64,000 nt of DNA from Bacteroidota bacterium (lineage in GTDB: Bacteria > Bacteroidota > Bacteroidia > Bacteroidales > VadinHA17), in NCBI GenBank assembly GCA_016718875.1, contig JADKBL010000001.1, positions 248,001 through 312,000 of the forward strand, written 5' to 3'. The notes under the pieces are model-generated. The model saw only the letters and a program-made list of their open reading frames with translations, was not told where the DNA came from and ran no database searches. Each line of letters opens with the position of its first letter. Position 1 is the stretch's first letter. A program made the translations under genes and the position numbers. Shown here one piece after another: positions 36,248 through 43,731 of the stretch.

Positions 36248-37447
36248 ATGACAACTGAAACAAGCGATAAAACACTGAAGCGCTCAGTCCTGCTGGTTGC
36301 GACTTTTGCTGCGTTCCTTACACCTTTCATGGGATCGGCTGTGAACCTGGCCCTTCCATCTATTGGTAAAGACCTGAATGCAGATGCAATTGAACTGGGT
36401 TGGGTAATAAGCAGCTTTATCCTAGCTTCAGCTATTTTCCTTCTGCCCCTTGGCAGTATGGCCGATATCATCGGTAGAAAAAAGGTATTCTTCTATGGCA
36501 TCCTACTCTTTACGATCTCGACCTTCCTGATCCTTTTTGCATGGAACGTTAAGATCCTCATACTGTTCAGAACTCTTCAGGGTGTCGCCAGCGCCATGAT
36601 ATTCGGAACAAGCCTGGCAATTATTACATCTGTCTTCCAGCCGGGAGAAAGAGGCAAGGCAATGGGAATCAATATCACTGCGGTTTACCTGGGCCTTTCC
36701 CTTGGTCCGATAATTGGCGGGTTATTAACACAGTATCTGGGATGGAAGAGCATATTCGCCTTCCTTATCCCTTTCGGAATTGTCTCATTGGTCCTTATTC
36801 ATAAAAGAATCGATACTGAATGGGCTGACGCTAAACATGAGAAATTTGACTGGAAGGGCTCCCTCGTTTACGGGATAGCCCTCTTTTCGTCGATGTACGG
36901 TTTCTCAAAACTGCCCTCCCCTACGGGTTGGATATTCCTCAGTTCGGGTATTGTGATGGCTATCCTGTTCCTCATCATTGAATTAAAAACCGATAACCCT
37001 GTTTTCGATTTCAAGCTTGTATTCCATAACAGGGTTTTTGCCTTCTCGGGAATTGCTGCCCTTATACATTACTCGGCAACAAGTGCAACAGGTTTTTTCA
37101 TAAGCCTTTACCTTCAGTACCTTAAGGGGTTTGATGCCAGAACTGCAGGACTAATAATGATCTCCCAGCCTCTGGCAATGACTCTTCTTTCACCTCTGGC
37201 AGGAAAACTTTCCGATAAACGCAACCCTGGAGTAATAGCTTCATCAGGAATGGCGCTGACAGCACTAGGACTTATCCTGCTCTGTTTCATTACAATTGAC
37301 ACACCGTTTTATATTATTGCCCTTCTGCTGCTGCTTATGGGTATCGGTTTTGCTCTTTTCTCATCACCGAATTCAAATGCGATAATGAGTTCTGTTGAGA
37401 AGCGTCACCTTGGTGTTGCTTCTGCTGCGGTAGGTACAATGAGATAG
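36248..37447 (+). CDS. MFS drug/efflux transporter (DHA2 type), C-terminally truncated
   Basis: The protein has the 14-helix EmrB/QacA pattern: LTPFMGSAVNLALPSIGKDL in helix 1, LGSMADIIGRKKVFFYGI as motif A, and LSLGPIIGGLLTQYLGWKSIFAF as motif C. It stops after 399 residues at GVASAAVGTMR with TAG. In homologues this is followed by two or more further helices (about 60-90 residues). The sequence after the stop does not restore the missing part in any frame before the neighbouring gene. So the 3' end seems deleted rather than frameshifted. Proton-driven export of small molecules is the family role; the truncated form may be inactive. Confidence 0.85.
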   Translation: MTTETSDKTLKRSVLLVATFAAFLTPFMGSAVNLALPSIGKDLNADAIELGWVISSFILASAIFLLPLGSMADIIGRKKVFFYGILLFTISTFLILFAWNVKILILFRTLQGVASAMIFGTSLAIITSVFQPGERGKAMGINITAVYLGLSLGPIIGGLLTQYLGWKSIFAFLIPFGIVSLVLIHKRIDTEWADAKHEKFDWKGSLVYGIALFSSMYGFSKLPSPTGWIFLSSGIVMAILFLIIELKTDNPVFDFKLVFHNRVFAFSGIAALIHYSATSATGFFISLYLQYLKGFDARTAGLIMISQPLAMTLLSPLAGKLSDKRNPGVIASSGMALTALGLILLCFITIDTPFYIIALLLLLMGIGFALFSSPNSNAIMSSVEKRHLGVASAAVGTMR

Positions 37448-37530
37448 GGAGGTTGACTTCCAGATCTTGTAATATTCAGATAATCATTTGTCGGAAATTC
37501 TAGGGTTGAGCTGATATCACTTGGGGTGGA

Positions 37531-37988
37531 TTATTCCGGTAATCCCGGGTCCCTGTCAAGAACAAAATTTCCGTCTGCCTTTTCCAGATCGAAACATAGG
37601 TTCCTTTTGAGATCTCCCCTGTTGCTTTTACCCTTGAGGAATAGATGCCGTATGTATATCCAAGATCGCCGCCGGCAGAAATATTTCCAAATAAAGGCTC
37701 CCATGTAAGAACAAATGAGGTGTCACTCTTTCCGGCATAATACTCGCTAAGAGTGCTTTTTCCCTTAGCAGGAAAGGCATTATCCCTTAGGATCACACCA
37801 TCATCCGCAATAAAAGCAAGGAACGCTGTAAACATACCTTCTTTCTCCGACAAAGCAGAAAAATCACGGTCGGTCTGCAGCAAAACATCAGAATTATGGT
37901 TTATACCCCCTTTTTGACAACTAAATATGCCTGATGAAATCATTATAATGACAAAAAGCATTATATTGAACCCGTTCTTTACAATCAT
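37531..37988 (-). CDS. DUF4440/SnoaL-like lipoprotein, frameshifted near its end
   Basis: The N-terminus is a lipoprotein signal (MLFVIIMISSGIFSCQ). The body has the NTF2-like pattern of DUF4440: DRDFSALSEKEGMFTAFLAFIADDGVILRDN, then GYTYGIYSSRVKATGEISKGTYVSIWKRQ. The uninterrupted frame runs to 37500 with an unnatural tail. A one-base change at 37571-37579 gives DGNFVLDRDPGLPE and a stop at 37531-37533, as in homologues (IWKKQ.DG.W.FVLD). I therefore place the true end there. Such proteins sit on the periplasmic side of a membrane; function is unknown. Confidence 0.72.
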
Positions 37989-38025
37989 AATTAAGATATT
38001 TGTATTTATATAATTGATTAATGCT

Positions 38026-38899
38026 ATGACAAAGCTATATCAAAAACTTATTAAGTCATGTCCTTCAGAATCAGAAATTAAAAAAGGACTTAAGAAAGCC
38101 TCACTGTTAACTGCATCAGAGCCGGATAAACATCTTCTGATGAATATTCTCAGCCTGATTGACCTTACAAGCCTGAATACAACTGACAACAAAAGCCATA
38201 TATTACATTTTACCGGGAAAGTTAACAGCTTTTCCGGCCGTTATTCAAATATTCCAAATGTGGCTGCCATATGTGTATTTTCCGAACTTTGTGTCGGTTG
38301 TCAAGGAAAAACTGACTGCACGTAATGTAAAAATTGCAGGGGTTGCAGGATCGTTTCCAACATCACAGACATTCAGAAACATAAAAGTTACAGAATGCAA
38401 ACAGGCCGTTGAAGCAGGAGCCGATGAGATTGATATCGTAATAAATGTCGGTGCTTTTCTCGCAAATGATTTCGCTACTGTTGCAGATGAAATAAGGGAG
38501 ATCAAGCAGGCTATCGGAGGAAAACAACTCAAGGTAATAATTGAATCGGGGCTTCTTGGCAATGTTGAAAACATCTTCAAGGCATCAATGATCGCGATGG
38601 ATGCCGGGGCTGACTTTATAAAGACTTCAACCGGAAAAACACCTGTTTCAGCTACTCCTGAAGCTGCTTTTGTAATGTGTATGGCAATTTCTGATTTTTA
38701 TGCAGAAACCGGAATTAAAGTTGGGTTCAAAGCTGCCGGAGGAATTGTATTTACCAATGATGCAATAACTTACTATAATATTGTAAAACATTGCCTTGGA
38801 GAAGAGTGGCTTACTAATTCTCTTTTCAGGATTGGGACCAGCAGGCTTGCAAATAATATACTTTCGGATATCTCTGGCTGCCCTATTGAACATTTCTGA
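38026..38899 (+). CDS. deoC: Deoxyribose-phosphate aldolase, frameshifted
   Basis: The first frame (to 38325) covers the N-terminal part through NIPNVAAICVF. The second (from about 38258) continues PNFVSVVKEKLTARNVKIAGVAGSFPTSQTF, the canonical continuation. They meet at a four-T run (38278-38281), and deleting one T restores the frame. Later motifs include GADEIDIVINVGAF, IIESGLL and ADFIKTSTGKTPVSATPEAA with the Schiff-base lysine, plus VGFKAAGGI. The start ATG at 38026 is preferred over an upstream TTG. The enzyme cleaves 2-deoxyribose 5-phosphate to acetaldehyde and glyceraldehyde 3-phosphate in nucleoside salvage. The homopolymer break points to sequencing error. Confidence 0.9.
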
Positions 38900-38944
38900 T
38901 AACAACCCTTGCCATTTATAAATATCAACTCAGGTAATTATCAC

Positions 38945-38952
38945 TATTTTTG
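38945..38952 (+). promoter_or_regulatory. Bacteroidetes -7 promoter element
   Basis: TATTTTTG matches TAnnTTTG, 18 bp before the DUF4271 start, and probably drives DUF4271-hemD. Confidence 0.5.
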
Positions 38953-38970
38953 TGAAATTATTTTGAAAAG

Positions 38971-39882
38971 ATGATTATCGGGTACCGGCCGGAGTATTTA
39001 CAGGACACTGTTTCAAACAAAATAATTATTATCCAGGATACAACTTCTGTCTGTAGCAGGAGTCCTGTTGCTGATGTAACATTTTATAATCCGGATTATA
39101 TAATCCGTTCTGTTGATCCTGTTTTCCTTTCCACCTTTCCGTATCAATTCACAGAGAAAACCATCAAGATCCGGGAAGCAAAAAAAGCTTCCCTTGAAAA
39201 ACACCTCCATAATGGCCAGGTTCTTCCTCATCGGTTATTCCACGACGACTGGGTAATCGGAATTCTGCTGCTCACATTAGTTCTTTTCTCTCTGGTCCAG
39301 GCAACTTCAAAGAACTTTTTTCATGGCATAACCAGGTACTTCCTCTTCAGGGGAACGAATGAAGAGGGAACAAGAGACATGATTGGAATGTTTCAATGGC
39401 AATCAACATTACTGAACCTGAGTTCATTCATGATAATATCAGTTTATGCCTGTTTTGCGGCTTCATATTATGCTCTGATACCTGATGTGATCCCTGATTT
39501 TATAGCTTGGATTATTGCATTAGGCTCTGTAATAGTATCAGTTACATTGAGGCATCTTGCTTGCACAGGTACCGGAGTATTGAGTGATCAGAGATCAGTA
39601 TTCCATGATTATCTGCATACAGTTTACCAATCATACAGATTTGGAGCCTTCTTCCTTTTTTTCCATGTTATTATGATGGCTTACACTGGATTTCAGGCTG
39701 ATAAAGGCTATTTTCTTTCTGGTGCCGCCATACTCATAATCCTCTATCTTATAAGAATTTTCAGGTTGCTTTTAATATTTATAAATCGTAATATTTCAAT
39801 ATTCTATTTGATTTTATACCTTTGTGCGCTGGAAATTCTGCCTGTTTTAATAACAATTAAATACTTTTCAGGCCTAGCGTAA
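38971..39882 (+). CDS. DUF4271 membrane protein
   Basis: The 303-residue protein has a ~90-residue N-terminal soluble part and then about seven hydrophobic helices (for example DDWVIGILLLTLVLFSLVQA and LSGAAILIILYLIRIFRLLLIF). The arrangement and the position two bases before hemD match DUF4271, a family found next to uroporphyrinogen-III synthase in Bacteroidota. A role in heme or porphyrin handling has been supposed from this linkage alone. It probably resides in the inner membrane. Confidence 0.85.
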   Translation: MIIGYRPEYLQDTVSNKIIIIQDTTSVCSRSPVADVTFYNPDYIIRSVDPVFLSTFPYQFTEKTIKIREAKKASLEKHLHNGQVLPHRLFHDDWVIGILLLTLVLFSLVQATSKNFFHGITRYFLFRGTNEEGTRDMIGMFQWQSTLLNLSSFMIISVYACFAASYYALIPDVIPDFIAWIIALGSVIVSVTLRHLACTGTGVLSDQRSVFHDYLHTVYQSYRFGAFFLFFHVIMMAYTGFQADKGYFLSGAAILIILYLIRIFRLLLIFINRNISIFYLILYLCALEILPVLITIKYFSGLA

Positions 39883-39884
39883 AA

Positions 39885-40679
39885 TTGGCGAGTGTTACTT
39901 TAAGGGATAAACTAAACTGTAAAGAGTTGAAAATAAGGAAGATTTTAGTATCGCAGCCAGAACCATTAAATCCGAAATCCCCATATTTCGAACTGGCAAG
40001 AAAGTACAATCTGAAGATCGATTTTAAACCTTTCAACATGGTTGAAGGAGTATCTGCCAAAGATTTCCGACAACAAAAAATCAATATCCTTGATTTCACA
40101 GCGGTTATTTTTACAAGTAAAACGGGGATAGATCATTTTTTCAGGATATGTAATGAATTACGTACTGTGGTACCTGACACAATGAAGTATTTCTGTATTA
40201 CTGAAAATGTGGCTTTCTATCTTCAGAAATACATTGTTTACCGAAAAAGGAAGATCTTCCATGGAAAGGCTAAATTCCAGGATCTTATTGATATTATTGC
40301 AAAACACAGGGAGGATAATTTCTTTGTCCCGCTTTCTGAACCGCACAACGCCGAGATACCTGAAATGCTGGACAAGAACAGTATCAAACATACGATTGGA
40401 ACCATGTATAAAACAATCAGTTCTGATTTTTCAAATGTAAAAGAATTTGATTACGACATTCTTGTTTTTTACAGCCCTTCTGGTATAAAATCACTAAAAG
40501 AGAACTTCCCCGATTTTAAACAGGGTGACATTAAGATTGCAGCATTCGGGCCAACAACTGCCTGTGCTGTGGAGACCGAAGGACTTCGTCTTGATATCAA
40601 TGCCCCAAATCCGAAGGCCCCATCAATGACAATGGCTCTTGACGACTATCTGAAAGAGTATCACAGAAATCTAAGGTAA
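39885..40679 (+). CDS. hemD: Uroporphyrinogen-III synthase
   Basis: The 264-residue protein uses a TTG start at 39885 directly after DUF4271; a short N-terminal extension precedes KIRKILVSQPEPLNPKSPYFELA. Later VIFTSKTGIDHFFRI, ILVFYSPSGIKSLKENF and IAAFGPTTACAVETEGLRLDINAPNPKAPSM mark the two alternating domains of HemD. It closes hydroxymethylbilane to uroporphyrinogen III, the common tetrapyrrole precursor. That suits the heme demand of the caa3 locus at 50-59 kb. Sequence conservation in HemD is low, but the neighbour supports the call. Confidence 0.9.
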   Translation: MASVTLRDKLNCKELKIRKILVSQPEPLNPKSPYFELARKYNLKIDFKPFNMVEGVSAKDFRQQKINILDFTAVIFTSKTGIDHFFRICNELRTVVPDTMKYFCITENVAFYLQKYIVYRKRKIFHGKAKFQDLIDIIAKHREDNFFVPLSEPHNAEIPEMLDKNSIKHTIGTMYKTISSDFSNVKEFDYDILVFYSPSGIKSLKENFPDFKQGDIKIAAFGPTTACAVETEGLRLDINAPNPKAPSMTMALDDYLKEYHRNLR

Positions 40680-40754
40680 ATTATTACCGGTTGTTCTCTG
40701 TCTTCATGATATTAAATCCTGTACAAAGGAATATCCTATTGAATTTTCTATAAA

Positions 40755-41141
40755 ATGAATACTGTCAGGGAGACATTCTCCAAAGAGGAAAGGCTGTGCA
40801 GTGTTAAGACAATCGAATCTCTATTCAGCGATGGAAAAGTGTTTTATACATCCCTCTTCAAAGTTGTATGGAATATAAGTACCGAAGAACAACCCTTCCC
40901 TGTCAGGGTTGGATTCAGTGTAACCAAAAGGGGATTCCGGCTGGCTGTAACAAGGAATCTTATTAAAAGAAGAATGCGTGAGGCCTACAGGAAAAACAAA
41001 CATCTGCTGTATTCTCACCTTTCAGAAAAAAACCTGAATATCTCACTGTTTATAATCCTTAGATCTGACAAAGTTCCTGATTATAAATCAACAGAAAAAT
41101 CAATCATAGAAGTCATAAGCAAGCTGATTAATAACCTCTGA
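40755..41141 (+). CDS. rnpA: Ribonuclease P protein component
   Basis: The 128-residue protein has the RnpA signature GFSVTKRGFRLAVTRNLIKRRMREAYR, where the RNR-like basic helix binds pre-tRNA and the catalytic RNA. The N-terminal FSKEERLCSVKTIESLFSDG is typical. It assists 5' maturation of tRNAs. The usual neighbour rpmH is not here, as is common in Bacteroidetes, where rnpA often follows hemD and precedes yidD or an S41 protease. Confidence 0.95.
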   Translation: MNTVRETFSKEERLCSVKTIESLFSDGKVFYTSLFKVVWNISTEEQPFPVRVGFSVTKRGFRLAVTRNLIKRRMREAYRKNKHLLYSHLSEKNLNISLFIILRSDKVPDYKSTEKSIIEVISKLINNL

Positions 41142-41242
41142 ACGAGGCTTTAAAAGTTAAAGTTGTCATAATTATCATCCGCTCAAATCTCTTGCCGGAT
41201 TTTCTTGCTAATTTTGTCACTCATAATCAAGGCTCAACTCTA

Positions 41243-42979
41243 ATGAAAAACAGACGTAAAGTCATCATAATACTGATTTCCTTATTTGTATTTGCAGGAA
41301 TCAGCACCGGCTTCCTTATTACCCAGGAAACACGCGATTTCAGGCTTGGCAAGAATATGGATATATTCTTTTCCCTGCTAAGAGAAGTAAATACTTTCTA
41401 TGTTGATGATATTGATCCTGATAAAGTAATAAAGAGCGGTATTGACAATATGCTCAAAACACTTGACCCTTATACTGTCTATTACCCTGAATCTGATGTT
41501 GATGAATTGTCTTTCATGACATCAGGAAAATATGGCGGAATAGGTTCTCTTGTAAGAAGCAATGGTGATTATGTAATTGTAAGTGAAGTTTATAAAGGGT
41601 ATCCCGCCGATCTTGCAGGAATCAAAGCAGGTGATCTTCTAAAAAATGTTGACGGAATATCGCTCAAAGGATATACAACCGACAAGGTAAGTGAAAAATT
41701 GAAAGGAAATCCCGGCACAGAAATTACAATCATTGTTGAACGAAACGGAGCAGATAAGGAGTTTAAACTGAAACGTGAAAAAATTGGTATCCCTCCCGTT
41801 CCATATTATGGAATGCTTGATTCCAGAACCGGATATATCCGCTTTACCAATTTTACCCAAAATTGTATTGAGGATGTAAAAGCGGCTCTTGTTTCACTTA
41901 AAGGAACCAATGCACAACAGATTATTCTTGACCTCAGAGGAAATCCCGGTGGACTTCTTACTGAGGCTGTCGATATTGTTAACCTTTTTGTTGGACCGGG
42001 AAATGAGGTAGTATCAACAAAGGGCAAAGTAAAACAGTTTGATGAGGATTTTAAAACAGAAAAACCTGCCATTGATGAATCAATTCCTCTTGCTGTAATT
42101 ATTAACAGGGGTTCGGCATCTGCTTCTGAGATTGTTGCAGGAGCAATTCAGGATCTTGACCGTGGAGTGATAGTGGGACAGCGTTCATATGGCAAGGGGC
42201 TTGTGCAGATCACTCGTCCTCTTAGCTATAATACTCAGCTTAAAGTCACCACGGCAAAATACTATATACCAAGCGGAAGATGCATTCAGGCACGTGATTT
42301 TACCCATCCTAACGATGATGGAAGTGTTGGTTTTATTCCGGATTCGCTTATAAAAGAGTTTAAAACAAAGCATGGAAGAGTTGTAAAAGATGGCGGAGGA
42401 ATAGCTCCGGATATTGATATTCAGCCTGAATCTTTGAGCCAGATTGCCACAGAACTATATCTCAGGAACCAGATTTTTGATTTTGCTACTCTCTATTACT
42501 GGGCACACCCCGATATTAAAACAACTGAAGAATTATCATTTTCTGACAAAGAGTTCAATGAATTCAAAGAGTTCCTGAAGAAAAGAAATTTCAGCTATAA
42601 AACTTTAACAGAAGAGTCTTTAAATGAACTTATAGATATAGCCAAAAAAGAGAAATATTTTGATCAGCATGCGGATCTGTTTCAGTCTCTTGAAAAGGAT
42701 CTTGCACATAGTCTTGATGAAGACCTTGATACATTCAGACCTGAAATAACCGAACTTCTGGAGGATGAAATAAACAGACGCTATTTCTACGAATCCGGAG
42801 CTATTGGTGCTACTATTAAAAAGGATGAGCAGGTAATTAAAGCAATGGAAGTGCTGAATGACAAAAAGGCTTATGAATCAGTACTGAGGGGTACTTCCGG
42901 CTCAACTCTCATAACAGGAAAAATTCCGGCTGAAAAATCAAAGTCAAAGATACGACAGGGCATAAGTGAAACAAACTGA
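41243..42979 (+). CDS. S41 family C-terminal processing peptidase
   Basis: The preferred start is ATG 41243 (MKNRRKVIIILISLFVFAGIS, a signal anchor); the frame is open 17 codons further up. The 578-residue protein has a PDZ domain (YGGIGSLVRSNGDYVIVSEVYKGYPA) and the S41 catalytic core with Ser in NRGSASASEIVAGAIQD and Lys in GQRSYGKGLVQ. A C-terminal helical domain (~420-578) completes it. Tail-specific proteases of this kind trim exported proteins in the periplasm. It follows rnpA by 101 bp. Confidence 0.94.
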   Translation: MKNRRKVIIILISLFVFAGISTGFLITQETRDFRLGKNMDIFFSLLREVNTFYVDDIDPDKVIKSGIDNMLKTLDPYTVYYPESDVDELSFMTSGKYGGIGSLVRSNGDYVIVSEVYKGYPADLAGIKAGDLLKNVDGISLKGYTTDKVSEKLKGNPGTEITIIVERNGADKEFKLKREKIGIPPVPYYGMLDSRTGYIRFTNFTQNCIEDVKAALVSLKGTNAQQIILDLRGNPGGLLTEAVDIVNLFVGPGNEVVSTKGKVKQFDEDFKTEKPAIDESIPLAVIINRGSASASEIVAGAIQDLDRGVIVGQRSYGKGLVQITRPLSYNTQLKVTTAKYYIPSGRCIQARDFTHPNDDGSVGFIPDSLIKEFKTKHGRVVKDGGGIAPDIDIQPESLSQIATELYLRNQIFDFATLYYWAHPDIKTTEELSFSDKEFNEFKEFLKKRNFSYKTLTEESLNELIDIAKKEKYFDQHADLFQSLEKDLAHSLDEDLDTFRPEITELLEDEINRRYFYESGAIGATIKKDEQVIKAMEVLNDKKAYESVLRGTSGSTLITGKIPAEKSKSKIRQGISETN

Positions 42980-42986
42980 CCGGCAT

Positions 42987-43421
42987 TCACTGATTATCTC
43001 TCCATATATGTGAATTATCATCGAAGATTTCTTTCTTCCATACAGGCAACCGCTCTTTAATTAGTTCAACGGTTTTGGCACAGGCAGTAATGGCCTGATG
43101 TCTGTGTCCGGCTGAAACCATAACGGCAAGGGAGACCTCCCCTGCTTTCACAATTCCGGTTGAGTGGATAATTATAACAGATTTCAAATCTTCAAATTCA
43201 GACAAAACTGTTTCAATAATTTTATCTGCAACAGCTTTTACCATACTCTCATATGCTGAGTATTCAATTGCTAAAACCGTTTTACCATCTTTTGCATCTG
43301 CCCTGACCTGACCCAGAAAGAATGAATGCCCTCCTGCATTCCTGTCAGCAGACATCTTCTCCAGATAAGACGCTATGATTCCAGAAGTTACGGGGCCTTC
43401 AATCAGGTAGTTGATATCCAT
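42987..43421 (-). CDS. moaE: Molybdopterin synthase catalytic subunit
   Basis: The 144-residue protein has the MoaE signatures GGHSFFLGQVRAD, LAIEYSAYESMVKAVADKI, IHSTGIVKAGEVSLAVMVSAGHR and VELIKERLPVWKKEIFDD (catalytic lysine). It accepts sulfur from thiocarboxylated MoaD and builds the dithiolene of molybdopterin. The moaD gene lies 17 bp upstream in the same orientation. A molybdoenzyme is therefore expected elsewhere in the genome; none is in this window. Confidence 0.95.
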   Translation of the reverse strand: MDINYLIEGPVTSGIIASYLEKMSADRNAGGHSFFLGQVRADAKDGKTVLAIEYSAYESMVKAVADKIIETVLSEFEDLKSVIIIHSTGIVKAGEVSLAVMVSAGHRHQAITACAKTVELIKERLPVWKKEIFDDNSHIWRDNQ

Positions 43422-43438
43422 TTATAAATATATTTTAA

Positions 43439-43672
43439 TCATCCTCCGGCAAAGGGCGGAAGATATGCAATTTCATCACCTGCTTTCAGTTCTTGCTCAC
43501 CTTCAATTATCTGACTATTAAGTGCGATCCTGAAATTATAATGCACTATTTCGGGAAAATCATCTGATATCCTGTGTTTTAAATCTGACATCAGGTTTAC
43601 ATCAGAATAGTGTTTCAATGCAGTGCCAGCTACCTCTGCCAGTACCCCGAAGAACAACACTTTAACTTCCAT
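43439..43672 (-). CDS. moaD: Molybdopterin synthase sulfur carrier subunit
   Basis: The 77-residue ubiquitin-fold protein ends IAYLPPFAGG, with the di-glycine tail that is adenylated and thiocarboxylated. The start VKVLFFGVLAEVAG is standard for MoaD. It donates sulfur to MoaE encoded next to it. The E1-like protein at 10.5 kb is a candidate activating enzyme, although it is far away and lacks the zinc cysteines of MoeB. Confidence 0.93.
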   Translation of the reverse strand: MEVKVLFFGVLAEVAGTALKHYSDVNLMSDLKHRISDDFPEIVHYNFRIALNSQIIEGEQELKAGDEIAYLPPFAGG

Positions 43673-43731
43673 ATGAATTTAATTTCCTTAAACCCTTGCG
43701 CCTCCCAGGTGCCCCTGCGCCATTGAGCCCC

